Of a stretch of 27,435 nt of DNA, positions 11,694 to 20,396 are shown in pieces. The DNA is taken from the NCBI GenBank assembly GCA_036397835.1, contig DASWIG010000864.1, forward strand, positions 1 to 27,435, given 5' to 3'. The notes beneath the pieces were generated by a model. It was not told the origin of the DNA. It saw only the letters and a program-made list of their open reading frames with translations, and did no database searches. A program made the translations under genes and the position numbers. Positions within the stretch are counted from its first letter, which is position 1, and every line of letters begins with the position of its first letter. Origin of the DNA: DASWIG01 sp036397835 (GTDB taxonomy: Bacteria > Acidobacteriota > Thermoanaerobaculia > Multivoradales > J023).

Positions 11694-13238
11694 TCAGTGC
11701 CGGAAATGACGCCGGCCCGTCATCACCATGGCCACGTCGTGCTCGTCGGCCGCTGCCACCACCTCGGCATCGCGCATCGAGCCGCCGGGCTGGATCACGG
11801 CGCGGATCCCCGCTTCGGCTAGCACGTCGAGGCCGTCGCGGAAGGGGAAGAAGGCGTCGGAGGCGGCTACGGTGCCGGCCAGCGGCAGCTCGGCCTTCTG
11901 GATCGCCAGCTTGCAGGCGTCGACGCGGCTCATCTGGCCGGCGCCGATGCCCACCGTCTGCCAGCGGTTGGCCACCACGATCGCGTTGGACTTGACGCCG
12001 CGGACCACCTTCCACGCCTGCTCGAGGGCGCGGCGCTCGGCGTCCGAGGGCTGGCGGCGGGTCGGGAAGGTCCAGTGGGCGGGCTCGTCGGCCTCGGCGT
12101 CCGGCACCTGGGCGAGGAAGCCGCCGTCGATGCCGCGCAGGTCCACGCCGTCGACGGGCTGGTAGAGCGGGCAGCGCACCAGACGCAGGCTCTTCTTGGC
12201 CGCCAGCTTCTTGAGGGCGTCGGGCTTGAAGCCGGGCGCCACCACCACCTCCACGAAGAGCTTGGCCACCGCCGCGGCCAACGCGGCGTCGACGGGACGG
12301 TTGGCGGCGACGATCGAGCCGAAGGCCGAGGTGGGGTCGCAGGCGAGGGCGCGCTCGTAGGCCGTCTTCACGTCCTCCCCCCAGCCGACGCCGCACGGGT
12401 TGTTGTGCTTGACGATGACCACCGCCGGCTCCTCGAAGAGCGCCACCTGGCGGCGCGCGGCGTCGGCGTCGAGCAGGTTGTTCCACGACAGCGCCTTGCC
12501 CTGGAGCACCTCCATGCCGCCGAGCACGCCGCGTCCGCCGAGCACCCGGTAGACGGCGGCGGCCTGGTGCGGGTTCTCGCCGTAGCGCGGCACCAAGTCG
12601 CGCTCGAGGTCGAGCACGAGGCGGCGCGGGAAGAGGTTCTCGGCCTCGTCGGTCTGGCGCTCGAGCCAGGCGGCGATGGCGGCGTCGTAGGCCTGGGTGT
12701 GGCGGAAGGCCTTGAGCGCCAGACCGCGGCGCACCGGCTCGGGCACCTCTCGTCCGCCGTCCTCCAGGGCCGCCTGGATCTGCGGGTAGTCGTCCGGGTC
12801 GACCACCACCGCCACGCCGCGGAAGTTCTTGGCGGCGCCGCGGATCATCGACGGCCCGCCGACGTCGATCATCTCCACCACTTCTTCAAACGCCGCGCCG
12901 GCCTCGGCCGTGGCCTGGAAGGGGTAGAGGTTCACGACCACCAGGTCGATCGGGCCGATGCCGTGGTCGGCGAGCTCGGTCAGGTGGCCGGCGCGGGCGC
13001 GGTCGGCGAGGATGCCGCCGTGCAGCCGCGGGTGCAGCGTCTTCACCCGTCCGCCGAGGATCTCGGGAAACTCCGTCACCTCGGAGACCGGGATCACCGG
13101 GATCCCCTTGGACTCGAGGAATTCACGCGTGCCGCCCGTCGAGAGGATCTCGATCCCCATCTCGGAGAGGGCGCGGGCGAAGCCTTCGAGGCCGCGTTTG
13201 TCGTAGACGGAGATCAATGCGCGTTGAGCTGGCAGCAT
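11694..13238 (-). CDS. purH: Bifunctional AICAR transformylase / IMP cyclohydrolase
   Basis: 514-residue cytosolic enzyme for the last two steps of IMP synthesis: formylation of AICAR with 10-formyl-THF, then cyclisation. The N-terminal MGS-like cyclohydrolase starts ALISVYDKRGLEGFARAL and has LSTGGTREFL and GRVKTLHPRLHGG. The transformylase domain contains RYGENPHQAA (about residue 216), KHNNPCGVGWGE (about 276-287) with its catalytic Lys-His, and the conserved end MTGRRHFRH. Length is exactly typical. The start at 13238 is preceded by AAGGTG at about 8 nt. It stands alone, divergent from the exosortase gene across a 48-bp gap that must hold both promoters. Confidence 0.97.
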   Translation of the reverse strand: MLPAQRALISVYDKRGLEGFARALSEMGIEILSTGGTREFLESKGIPVIPVSEVTEFPEILGGRVKTLHPRLHGGILADRARAGHLTELADHGIGPIDLVVVNLYPFQATAEAGAAFEEVVEMIDVGGPSMIRGAAKNFRGVAVVVDPDDYPQIQAALEDGGREVPEPVRRGLALKAFRHTQAYDAAIAAWLERQTDEAENLFPRRLVLDLERDLVPRYGENPHQAAAVYRVLGGRGVLGGMEVLQGKALSWNNLLDADAARRQVALFEEPAVVIVKHNNPCGVGWGEDVKTAYERALACDPTSAFGSIVAANRPVDAALAAAVAKLFVEVVVAPGFKPDALKKLAAKKSLRLVRCPLYQPVDGVDLRGIDGGFLAQVPDAEADEPAHWTFPTRRQPSDAERRALEQAWKVVRGVKSNAIVVANRWQTVGIGAGQMSRVDACKLAIQKAELPLAGTVAASDAFFPFRDGLDVLAEAGIRAVIQPGGSMRDAEVVAAADEHDVAMVMTGRRHFRH

Positions 13239-13286
13239 GAGAGTCGCACCTTGTCCGGGACGTCCGGTCGCCGGAGATCATATAGG

Positions 13287-13841
13287 ATGCCGGCCATGGC
13301 CGAGACGCCCCCTGCCCCGGAAGGTTGGCGCGCGTACGCGCGGGAGATCCGCTTCCTGGCGATCTTCGTGGCGATCCTCGCGGGCGGCTTCACGCTGCTC
13401 TCCCTGAACGCGGTCAACGACGCCGTGATCGTGCCCTTCACCGCCGGCGTCGCCCGCGTCAGCGGCGCCGTGCTGCGGGCGATCGACCCGGCGGTGACCA
13501 TGGAGGGCACGGTGATCCGCAGCCCGGACTTCGCCGTCAACATCGAGAACGGCTGCAACGGCGTCGAGGCGATGATCATCTTCCTCGCCGCGGTGCTCGC
13601 CTTCCCGGCGCGTTGGACGGCGCGGCTCGCCGGCCTGGCGATCGGCGTGGTGGCGATCCAGGCCGTGAACCTGGTGCGCGTGGTGGCGCTGTTCCTGACC
13701 GGCGTCCACTTTCCAGGCTTCTTCGACAGCTCGCACACCGTGGTCTGGCAGACGGTGGTGATCCTCGCCGCCGTGCTGCTGTGGATCTTCTGGGCGCAGC
13801 GCTTCGCCGTGCCGAGGCAGGCCCCCGCGGGCGCCGAATGA
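13287..13841 (+). CDS. xrtH: Exosortase H (XrtH)
   Basis: 184-residue polytopic membrane cysteine protease/transpeptidase that sorts proteins with short C-terminal anchor signals. The exosortase/archaeosortase triad is present: C90 in NGCNGVEA, R131 in NLVRVVALF and H150 in DSSHTVVWQ. About five hydrophobic helices surround it. The small size and the SHTVVWQ form fit type H, whose known targets end in IPTLxxWG-CTERM. Two starts fit: ATG 13287 (GGAG 10 nt upstream) and ATG 13296 (AGGA 8 nt upstream). The 3' end overlaps the next gene by 4 nt (ATGA), so the two are co-translated. No IPTL-CTERM target is in the window. Confidence 0.9.
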   Translation: MPAMAETPPAPEGWRAYAREIRFLAIFVAILAGGFTLLSLNAVNDAVIVPFTAGVARVSGAVLRAIDPAVTMEGTVIRSPDFAVNIENGCNGVEAMIIFLAAVLAFPARWTARLAGLAIGVVAIQAVNLVRVVALFLTGVHFPGFFDSSHTVVWQTVVILAAVLLWIFWAQRFAVPRQAPAGAE

Positions 13842-14425
13842 AGCGAGCCGCCAGCCCGCCGCCCGCGGACGAGAGGCGCGGCTTCGCGCGGCGCTTCACC
13901 CTCGGCGTGGCGCTGTGGCTGGCGCCGGTGGCCGTCGTCTGGGTGCTGCTGACGCCGTTCTACAACCGCTTCCTCACGCGCGCGGCCGAGAACCTCCTCC
14001 GGCTCTCCGAAAGCCCGAACGTCACCCGGCTCGCGGTCACCCGCACCCACTACTTCCTGATCACCCGCACCGACTTCCCGCCCAGCCGCGGCCACCTCTC
14101 GTCGGTGCGGGTCACCGACACGCACTTCCCCGTCGTCATGCTGGGGGCGTTCTTCCTAGCGGTGCCCGGCGTCCCCTGGCGGCGCTGCCTCGGGGCGCTC
14201 GGCTGGGCGCTGCTGCTCTCGGCCCTCTTCCACGTGGTGTCGCTCTTCTTCTGGGTCAAGTTCGTCTACGCCACCCAGCTCGGCGCGTGGAGCGCCGAGC
14301 ACTACGGCCCCTTCGGGCAGAACTTCTGGGGCCTGGGCAAGCACCTCCTCGACCTGCCCTTCAAGCTCGCCTGGCCGCTCGTCCTGTGGGCGGCGTTCTA
14401 CCTGCGGCGGCTGCTGCCCCGCTAG
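13838..14425 (+). CDS. Exosortase H-associated membrane protein
   Basis: 195 residues with about four membrane helices: LWLAPVAVVWVLLTPF, VVMLGAFFLAVPGVP, WALLLSALFHVVSLFFW and LAWPLVLWAAFYL. A polar extracytoplasmic stretch lies between the first and second. It starts inside the xrtH stop codon (ATGA), the usual arrangement for the exosortase H partner protein. Its role is unknown; by position it probably stabilises XrtH or hands on sorted substrates. I see no catalytic motif. Confidence 0.75.
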   Translation: MKRAASPPPADERRGFARRFTLGVALWLAPVAVVWVLLTPFYNRFLTRAAENLLRLSESPNVTRLAVTRTHYFLITRTDFPPSRGHLSSVRVTDTHFPVVMLGAFFLAVPGVPWRRCLGALGWALLLSALFHVVSLFFWVKFVYATQLGAWSAEHYGPFGQNFWGLGKHLLDLPFKLAWPLVLWAAFYLRRLLPR

Positions 14426-14498
14426 CGTCGACCAGCGAGCCGACCGCAGCATCTGGGGTCTCCCACCTGGCCTCCTACACCATCTCGTGCATCGGGCC

Positions 14499-14527
14499 TT
14501 GCCTCCCGCGAACCCCTCTGCTATCCT
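14499..14527 (+). promoter_or_regulatory. Candidate sigma-70 promoter for the smc operon
   Basis: TTGCCT (14499-14504) and TATCCT (14522-14527) are separated by exactly 17 bp, in the 168-bp gap before smc. A second -10-like TAGAAT lies at about 14547. The hexamers are seen directly; promoter function is inferred. Confidence 0.45.
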
Positions 14528-14593
14528 CCCGGCTTCGTCAAGTCCTGTAGAATCTCCGCTGAAAATGAGCGGTCCTGAGGACGCCGATCGCCT

Positions 14594-17500
14594 ATGATGA
14601 AGCTCCACCAGCTCGACATTTCCGGGTTCAAGTCGTTTTCCGACCCCGTCCGGATGACCTTCGCCGGCGGCCTGACCGCCATCGTCGGCCCCAACGGCTG
14701 CGGCAAGTCCAACATCTCCGACGCCCTGACCTGGGTGCTCGGCGAGCAGAGCGCCAAGTCGCTGCGCGGCGCCACCATGGAGGACGTGATCTTCAACGGC
14801 ACCGCCGCCCGCAAGCCGGTGGGCATGGCCGACGTGACCCTGACGCTGAAGACGGATCCGTCGTTCGAGCACGCGGTGGACGGCCAGGTCCACATCGGGC
14901 GCCGCGTCTTCCGCACCGGCCAGAGCGAGTACCGGCTCAACGGCAAGGTGACCCGGCTCAAGCAGATCAAGGACCTGCTGATGGACACCGGGCTCGGCAT
15001 CCGCGCCTACTCGGTGATCGAGCAGGGCAAGATCGGCATGATCCTCTCCGGCAAGCCCCAGGAGCGCCGGCGGCTGCTCGAGGAGGCGGCGGGCATCACC
15101 CGCTACAAGGCGCGCAAGCGCATCGCCGAGATCAAGCTCGAGGAGGCCGCCGCCAACCTGCTGCGGCTCGACGACATCATCGCCGAGGTGGAGCGCGCCT
15201 TGCGCTCCCTGAAGCGCCAGGCCACCGCCGCGCGCCGCTACCAGGAGAAGGAGGAGGAGTACCGCGGTCTGCTGCGCCAGGTGCTCCTCGGGCGCTGGGC
15301 GCTGCTGCGCGAGCGCATGGGCGGCCTCGACGCCGAGATCGCCGAGCTCACCGACCGCGACGCCTCCCTCACGGCCGAGCTGCACCGCGACGAGGCGGCG
15401 CTCGCCGCCGGCCGCGAGGAGCTCGACGCGCTCGCCGGCGAGCTCGCCGCGCGCCACCAGAAGCAGGCCGACCTCGCCGCCACCATCGAGGGGCGGCAAG
15501 AGTTCTTGAACGGCGCCCGCCAGCGCCTCGCCGAGATCGACGAACGGGTGGCCCGCGGCCACGAGCAGGGCGAGGAGCGGCGACGCCAGACGCAGCAGCT
15601 CGCCGGCTCGCTCGACAACCTCGACGAGCGCGCCACCGCCCTGGTCGCGGAGCGCGACGAGGCCTCGCGGATGGTCGCCGAGGACGACGAGCAGATCGCC
15701 GCGGCCCAGCAGGAGGTGGCGGCCGGCGAGGCGCGCCTCGAGGGCATCCGCCGCGAGCTCATGGGCGCCATCGCCGGGGTCAACCAGATGCGCTCGCAGC
15801 TCCAGCACGAGCAGGTGGAGATCGAGAAACGCAACCTGCGCCAGCGCTACCTCGACGAGGAGCGCACGCGCGCCGAGCGCCAGCTCGCCGAGGCCGACGC
15901 GACGCTGGCGGCCATCGACGAGACGGTGGCGGCGTGCCGCGTCCGGCTCGAGGCGAGCAGCACCGAGCGCGAGCGCGCCACCGCCGCCCTCGACGCCCTG
16001 CTGCGCCGCGAGGCCGAGCTCAGCGAGGACCGCCGCCAGCTCGAGACCGAGCTCGCCGGCCTCGGCGAGCGCCGGCGGCTGCTGGCCGAGCTCAGCGAGG
16101 AGCACGCCGCCAGACGCCGCACGCTGATCGAGAAGCTGGCCGTGCTCGGCGTGGCCGAGCCGCGTTTCCTCGCCGACGTGGTGAGCCCCGTCGAGGGCTG
16201 GGAGGACGGCATCGACCACTTCCTCGGCGAGCTCTCGGAGGCGGTGCTGGTGGATCCGTACCGCAACGGCCTGGAGCTGGCGCGCGCCCTCTCGCGCCTC
16301 GACGCCGCCGGCGCCTTCGTACGCCCGGTGGCCACCGGGCGCATGCTCGTCGACGTGGAGGACCCGGCGATCCGCTACTCGTTGCCGGTGGCCCTGGGCC
16401 TGCCCCAGGAGCTCGGCCGCGCCCTGCCGCCCGCCTACCTGGTGGACCGCGCCGCCGACGCCGCCCGCCTCGCCGAGGAGTATCCCGGCGTGGCCTTTCT
16501 CAGCCGCGACCGCATCTGGGCGGTCTCCGGCACCCTGCGCGTGCAGGGCGAGGAGGCGGCTCCCGGCGTGCTGGCGCGCGAGAGCGAGCGCGAGGCGATC
16601 GAGCGCGAGATCCCGGTGGCCGAGCAGCGCCGGCGCGAGCTCGACGACGCGCTCGGCCGCCTGGTGGAGGAGCGGCGCGAGCGCGCCACCGCCATCCACC
16701 GCCTCGACGACGAGATCGGCGAGCTGCGGCGCGAGATCGCAGTGGCCCAGGCGCGCCGCCAGGACGCCTCCGGACGCCGCGAGCGCCTGCGCGCGCAGCA
16801 GCGCACGATCGTCGAGGAGCAGGAGGAGATCGTCGCCGAGCTCGCCGCCAAGGAACAGAGGAAGGAGCTCCTGGCCCGCCGCCTCGCCGAGGCCGAGGCC
16901 GCGCACTCCGGCGCCACCGAGCGCTTCGACGCGACCCAGCGGGAGGTCGAGGATGCGAAGGCGCGGCGCGAGACCCTGCGCACCGCCGGCGCCGGCCGCC
17001 GCGGACGCCTGGAGCTGCTCGAGGAGCGCATGGAGTCGCAGCACCAGGAAGTGCTGCGGGTGCGCCAGCGGATCGAGGAGACGGAGCGCCAGCTCGCGGC
17101 CTGGAACGCCGAGCGCGAGACCCTCGAACGCCGCCAGGAGGAGCTGCGGGAAGCCATGGACCGCGCCGAGTTCGAGCTCCAGAACGCTCTCGAGCGCCGC
17201 GCCGTGGCCCAGGACGGCGTGCTCGAGCAGCAGGAGGCGCTCGACCAGCGTCGCGACGCCCTGCGCGAGCTCGAGGGCCGGGTGCAGGAGCTGCGCGGCG
17301 CCCGCGAGGAGCTGCGCTCGCAGATCGAGGAGGCGCGGGTGCGCCAGGCCAGCCTGCGCCAGGACGCCGAGCACCTGAACGCCACCTATCGCGACGAGTT
17401 CAAGCGTTTCCTGCCCGGCACCCGCCCGCCCGGAGCGCCGCAAACCGACGCCTCGCACGAGTCCGACGAGTCCGACGAGTCCGACACGTCCGACGAGGCG

Positions 17501-18292
17501 ATCGTCGCCCCCGCCGCGAGCGAGATCCTCGAGGAGGACGCCGACGCGATGCCCGAGATGACCCGCGCCCGCCTCGCCGAGCTCGAGGCCGACCTGGCGC
17601 GTTGCAAGGCGATCCTCGAGCGCCTGGGCCCGGTCAACGTGCTGGCCGCCGAGGAGTACGACGAGCAGCTCGAGCGCGAGACCTTCCTCAAGGCCCAGCG
17701 CCGCGACGTGGCCGAGTCGGTGGCAAGCCTGCGCGAGACCATCCGCGAGATCAACGCGACCTCCAGCGTGCGTTTCCGCGAGACCTACGAGCAGGTCAAC
17801 AAGACCTTCGGCGAGACTTTTGCCAAGCTCTTCCGCGGCGGCGAGGCGGAGATGCGCCTGCTCGACGAGGAGGACCTGCTCGAGAGCGGCATCGAGATCG
17901 TGGCGCGGCCCCCGGGCAAGCGGCTGCAGAACATCATGCTGCTCTCCGGCGGCGAGAAGGCGCTGACGGCGATCGCGCTGCTCTTCGCCCTCTTCCAGTC
18001 GAAGCCCTCGCCCTTCTGCATCCTCGACGAGGTCGACGCGCCGCTCGACGACGTCAACGTGCTGCGCTTCGTGGACCTCCTGCAGGAGATGGCGAAGGAC
18101 ACGCAGTTCCTGGTGATCACCCACAACAAGCTCACCATGGAGGTGGCCTCGACGCTCTACGGCGTGACCATGGAGGAGCGGGGCATCTCGAAGCTGGTCT
18201 CGGTGGAGCTCGAGGACGTCCAGCCCGAGCGCACGCGGCCGGCGCCGGCGGCCGCGCAAGAGGAGGAGGCGGCCGCCGTCGCAGTCAACTAG
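14594..18292 (+). CDS. smc: Chromosome segregation protein SMC
   Basis: 1232-residue SMC ATPase that organises and segregates the chromosome with ScpA/ScpB. The N-terminal head has FKSFSDP and Walker A GPNGCGKSN (32-40). Long Arg/Glu/Ala-rich coiled coils flank a hinge at about 519-661. The C-terminal head has signature LLSGGEKALTAIAL (about 1115) and Walker B CILDEVDAPLDD (about 1140). Between coil and head, residues about 937-990 form a Pro/Asp/Ser-rich, non-coiled insertion that includes a 9-bp tandem DNA repeat encoding SDE units. This helps explain a length slightly above the usual 1150-1200. ATG at 14594 or 14597 may be used. It is first in an operon with the next two genes. Confidence 0.96.
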   Translation: MMKLHQLDISGFKSFSDPVRMTFAGGLTAIVGPNGCGKSNISDALTWVLGEQSAKSLRGATMEDVIFNGTAARKPVGMADVTLTLKTDPSFEHAVDGQVHIGRRVFRTGQSEYRLNGKVTRLKQIKDLLMDTGLGIRAYSVIEQGKIGMILSGKPQERRRLLEEAAGITRYKARKRIAEIKLEEAAANLLRLDDIIAEVERALRSLKRQATAARRYQEKEEEYRGLLRQVLLGRWALLRERMGGLDAEIAELTDRDASLTAELHRDEAALAAGREELDALAGELAARHQKQADLAATIEGRQEFLNGARQRLAEIDERVARGHEQGEERRRQTQQLAGSLDNLDERATALVAERDEASRMVAEDDEQIAAAQQEVAAGEARLEGIRRELMGAIAGVNQMRSQLQHEQVEIEKRNLRQRYLDEERTRAERQLAEADATLAAIDETVAACRVRLEASSTERERATAALDALLRREAELSEDRRQLETELAGLGERRRLLAELSEEHAARRRTLIEKLAVLGVAEPRFLADVVSPVEGWEDGIDHFLGELSEAVLVDPYRNGLELARALSRLDAAGAFVRPVATGRMLVDVEDPAIRYSLPVALGLPQELGRALPPAYLVDRAADAARLAEEYPGVAFLSRDRIWAVSGTLRVQGEEAAPGVLARESEREAIEREIPVAEQRRRELDDALGRLVEERRERATAIHRLDDEIGELRREIAVAQARRQDASGRRERLRAQQRTIVEEQEEIVAELAAKEQRKELLARRLAEAEAAHSGATERFDATQREVEDAKARRETLRTAGAGRRGRLELLEERMESQHQEVLRVRQRIEETERQLAAWNAERETLERRQEELREAMDRAEFELQNALERRAVAQDGVLEQQEALDQRRDALRELEGRVQELRGAREELRSQIEEARVRQASLRQDAEHLNATYRDEFKRFLPGTRPPGAPQTDASHESDESDESDTSDEAIVAPAASEILEEDADAMPEMTRARLAELEADLARCKAILERLGPVNVLAAEEYDEQLERETFLKAQRRDVAESVASLRETIREINATSSVRFRETYEQVNKTFGETFAKLFRGGEAEMRLLDEEDLLESGIEIVARPPGKRLQNIMLLSGGEKALTAIALLFALFQSKPSPFCILDEVDAPLDDVNVLRFVDLLQEMAKDTQFLVITHNKLTMEVASTLYGVTMEERGISKLVSVELEDVQPERTRPAPAAAQEEEAAAVAVN
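17461..17496 (+). repeat. Four 9-bp GTCCGACGA-type tandem repeats inside smc
   Basis: GTCCGACGA occurs at 17461, 17470 and 17488, with one variant, GTCCGACAC, at 17479. In frame it encodes Ser-Asp-Glu/Thr units. The same GTCCGAC core recurs outside genes at 27195-27228, so the motif is not specific to the protein. Confidence 0.85.
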
Positions 18293-18304
18293 AGGGAACG
18301 TGCC

Positions 18305-19063
18305 GTGATCCATCGCGAAGACCATGACGGCGTGGCGGTGCTGCGCCTCGAGCACGGCAAGGCCAACGCCATCGACCCGGAGCTCTTCGCCGAGCTCGAC
18401 GCGCGGCTCGACGAGGTCGAGGTCTCGCCCGCCGTGCGCGCCCTGGTCCTCACCGGCAGCGGCGGCATCTTCTCCGCCGGCGTCAACCTCTTCAAAGTTC
18501 GCGACGGCGGCGCCGACTACGTCGCGACCTTCCTGCCGCGTCTGACCGGGTCGCTCCTGCGGCTGTTCACCCTGCCGCTGCCGGTGGTGGCGGCGGTCAA
18601 CGGCCACGCCATCGCCGGCGGGCTGGTCCTGGCGCTCGCCTGCGACCACCGGGTGATGGCCGAGGGCGCCGGCAAGCTCGGCCTCACCGAGCTCCTGGTG
18701 GGCGTGCCGTTTCCCACCGCGGCGCTCGAGATCGTGCGCTTCCAGGCCCCGGGCCGCACCGTGCAGGACCTGATCCTGAGCGGACGCACGGTCACGGGCC
18801 GCGAAGCCCTGGCGATGCGGCTCGTCGACGAGGTGGCGCCGCCCGGCGAGCTGCTCTCCCGGTCCCTCGCCGCGGCGGCGCACTACGGCCGGATCCCGCG
18901 CCCCGCCTACGCGCTCAGCAAGCGCCAGTTGCGCGCTCCGGCGGTGGCCCTCATCGAGCGCTACCGCGCCGCGCACGACGCCGAGGTGGTCGCGGCCTGG
19001 TCGGCCGCGGAGGCGCGCGAGGCCATCGCCCGCTACCTGGAGCAGACCGTCGGCAAGAAATGA
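18305..19063 (+). CDS. Enoyl-CoA hydratase/isomerase family protein
   Basis: 252 residues with the crotonase fold, which binds acyl-CoA and stabilises an enolate in an oxyanion hole. Oxyanion-hole segments are SGGIFSAGVNLF (about 52-63) and NGHAIAGGLVLALACDHR (about 99-116). A Glu at 129 (GLTELLVGVPFP) sits where one catalytic Glu of hydratases lies, but the second Glu position reads differently (LEIVRF). The exact activity, whether hydratase, isomerase or another, is therefore open. Starts at GTG 18305, 12 nt after smc, with AGAGGGA upstream, and overlaps the next gene by 4 nt. Close spacing indicates one transcript with smc. Confidence 0.88.
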   Translation: MIHREDHDGVAVLRLEHGKANAIDPELFAELDARLDEVEVSPAVRALVLTGSGGIFSAGVNLFKVRDGGADYVATFLPRLTGSLLRLFTLPLPVVAAVNGHAIAGGLVLALACDHRVMAEGAGKLGLTELLVGVPFPTAALEIVRFQAPGRTVQDLILSGRTVTGREALAMRLVDEVAPPGELLSRSLAAAAHYGRIPRPAYALSKRQLRAPAVALIERYRAAHDAEVVAAWSAAEAREAIARYLEQTVGKK

Positions 19064-19692
19064 CCTGTGAAATGACCTGTGCACCGGTCCCCTACCCCAA
19101 GCTGTCGATCACCGGCGACATCGGCAGCGGCAAGACCGCGGTGAGCCGGCTCCTGCAACGGGCGACCGGCTATCCGCGCTACTCCACGGGCGACCTGCAG
19201 CGCCGCATCGCCGCGCGCTACGGCATGACGACGCTCGAGCTCAACCGCCATAGCGAGACCCACCCCGCGATCGACGAGGAGATCGACGGCGAGTCGATCC
19301 GTCTCGGCGCCACCGACGAGTCCTTCATCATCGACTCGCGCATCGCCTGGCACTTCATCCCCCATTCGTTCAAGGTCTACCTCACGGTGGACCCACGGGT
19401 GGCGGCCGAGCGCCTCGTCGCCGACCGCGGGCGCACCGGCGAGTCGTACGACGACGTGGCCACGGCGCGCGACGAGATCTTGAAGCGCCGGGAGAGCGAG
19501 GTCGAGCGCTTCCGCCGCACCTACGGCATCCACCTGGCGGACCTCGACAACTACGACCTGGTGATCGATACGTCGCAGGCGCCGCCGCGGGAGGTCGCCG
19601 AGGCCGTCCTGAATGGCTTCCGCGAGTGGACGGCGCGCGGCGGGCGCGCGAAGGCGTCGGACATGGCGTCCGCCTCCTGCTCCCCCCTTTAA
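19060..19692 (+). CDS. Cytidylate kinase-like P-loop protein
   Basis: 210 residues resembling the cytidylate_kin2 / (d)CMP kinase-like group of P-loop phosphotransferases. The P-loop is SITGDIGSGKTAVSRLL (near residues 16-32). YSTGDLQRRIAARYG is a substrate-binding-type helix, FIIDSRIAWHFIP looks like the central strand, and a lid with DRGRTGESYDDV follows. A phosphotransfer role is likely, but the substrate is not certain. ATG 19060 overlaps the previous stop (ATGA); ATG 19072 is an alternative in a local duplication (ATGACCTGT twice). The last residues, ASCSPL, and the stop are supplied by a palindromic repeat, so the native C-terminus may have been replaced. Confidence 0.8.
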   Translation: MTCEMTCAPVPYPKLSITGDIGSGKTAVSRLLQRATGYPRYSTGDLQRRIAARYGMTTLELNRHSETHPAIDEEIDGESIRLGATDESFIIDSRIAWHFIPHSFKVYLTVDPRVAAERLVADRGRTGESYDDVATARDEILKRRESEVERFRRTYGIHLADLDNYDLVIDTSQAPPREVAEAVLNGFREWTARGGRAKASDMASASCSPL

Positions 19693-19702
19693 GAAAGGGG
19701 GG
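19682..19702. terminator. Bidirectional hairpin repeat containing both convergent stop codons
   Basis: CCCCCCTTT (19682-19690), loop AAG, AAAGGGGGG (19694-19702) is a perfect 9-bp stem. TTAA at 19689-19692 gives the TAA stop of the kinase gene on plus and the TAA stop of the DinB-family gene on minus. A G-rich tail and GATTT follow. A related copy lies at 21815. It lies at the end of both converging genes and so could terminate both transcripts. Confidence 0.6.
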
Positions 19703-20333
19703 CCGGGGGGGATTTCTCCGGGAAATCCTCGTCGTCGAGGATCTCCCGCAATTGCTCCTGGTGCCGCTTCTCGTGGTTGGCGGCGAACCGATACATCCCG
19801 GGAATGCTCTGCAGGCCCACGATCGAGTTGTAATAGTAGAGGTTGTCGAGGTCGAACTCCGGGTGGTCCCGCTGTTGCTCCTCGAGGGTTCGGAACGTCT
19901 CCAGCAGCTCCTCGCGCAGGGTCCCGATCGGGCGGCCGAAGCGCGGCCAGAGGACGCGCGGCGCCTGGCCCGGCAGGCGCCGGTCGCGGATCAGGAAGCG
20001 CCGCAGCCGCGGCGGCACCAGCACGTTGAAGAGGCCGAAGGGCACCTCGAGGAAGGGCAGGATCGGCCGCAGCACCCAGGGCACGTTCGAGTCGACGTCG
20101 GCGAGGCCGCGGTAGACGAAGGGCAGCCCCCGCCGGCGCTGATCGAGCGCCACGGCGATCTCGCGCACGAACACGGCGTCGACGTGCAGCAGGTGGTCGA
20201 GCACCTCGCCCACCGACCACTTCTCGGCGCCCGGCTTGTGCTCCGATTGCTCCTGGCCGAGCTTCTCGACGAGCGCCAGCGTCTCGCGCCGCGTCGCGCG
20301 CGCGTCCTCGAATTCCTCGTAGGTCCGTGTCAT
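19689..20333 (-). CDS. DinB-family (DinB_2-like) protein
   Basis: 214 residues of the DinB/YfiT-like four-helix-bundle superfamily, which binds a divalent metal through three His and often acts as a thiol-dependent transferase or stress protein. Candidate ligands are H47 or H50 (LDHLLHVD) and the C-terminal HxxxH, H187 and H191 (ANHEKRHQEQL). WSVGEVLDHLLH is typical of the family. The start at 20333 (MTRTYEEF) is chosen because the family's first helix begins there; a longer frame to 20561 runs antisense into the neighbouring gene. Its C-terminal PPAPLS is encoded by the shared palindromic repeat. The substrate is unknown. Confidence 0.82.
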   Translation of the reverse strand: MTRTYEEFEDARATRRETLALVEKLGQEQSEHKPGAEKWSVGEVLDHLLHVDAVFVREIAVALDQRRRGLPFVYRGLADVDSNVPWVLRPILPFLEVPFGLFNVLVPPRLRRFLIRDRRLPGQAPRVLWPRFGRPIGTLREELLETFRTLEEQQRDHPEFDLDNLYYYNSIVGLQSIPGMYRFAANHEKRHQEQLREILDDEDFPEKSPPAPLS

Positions 20334-20396
20334 CGCCGGCCCCTTTCGTGGCGCTGACCCTGAGGATAGCATGGAGCCGGACGAGACAGGAGATTC

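Noticed and set aside
17461..17496. Possible CRISPR-like or VNTR array
   Set aside because: The units are 9 bp with no spacers and are translated in frame within smc, so it is a short tandem repeat, not CRISPR.
14156..19084. 1642-codon minus-strand open frame across smc and its neighbours
   Set aside because: It runs antisense through three convincing genes, with Leu/Ala/Gly/His-rich low-complexity content and no recognisable domain.
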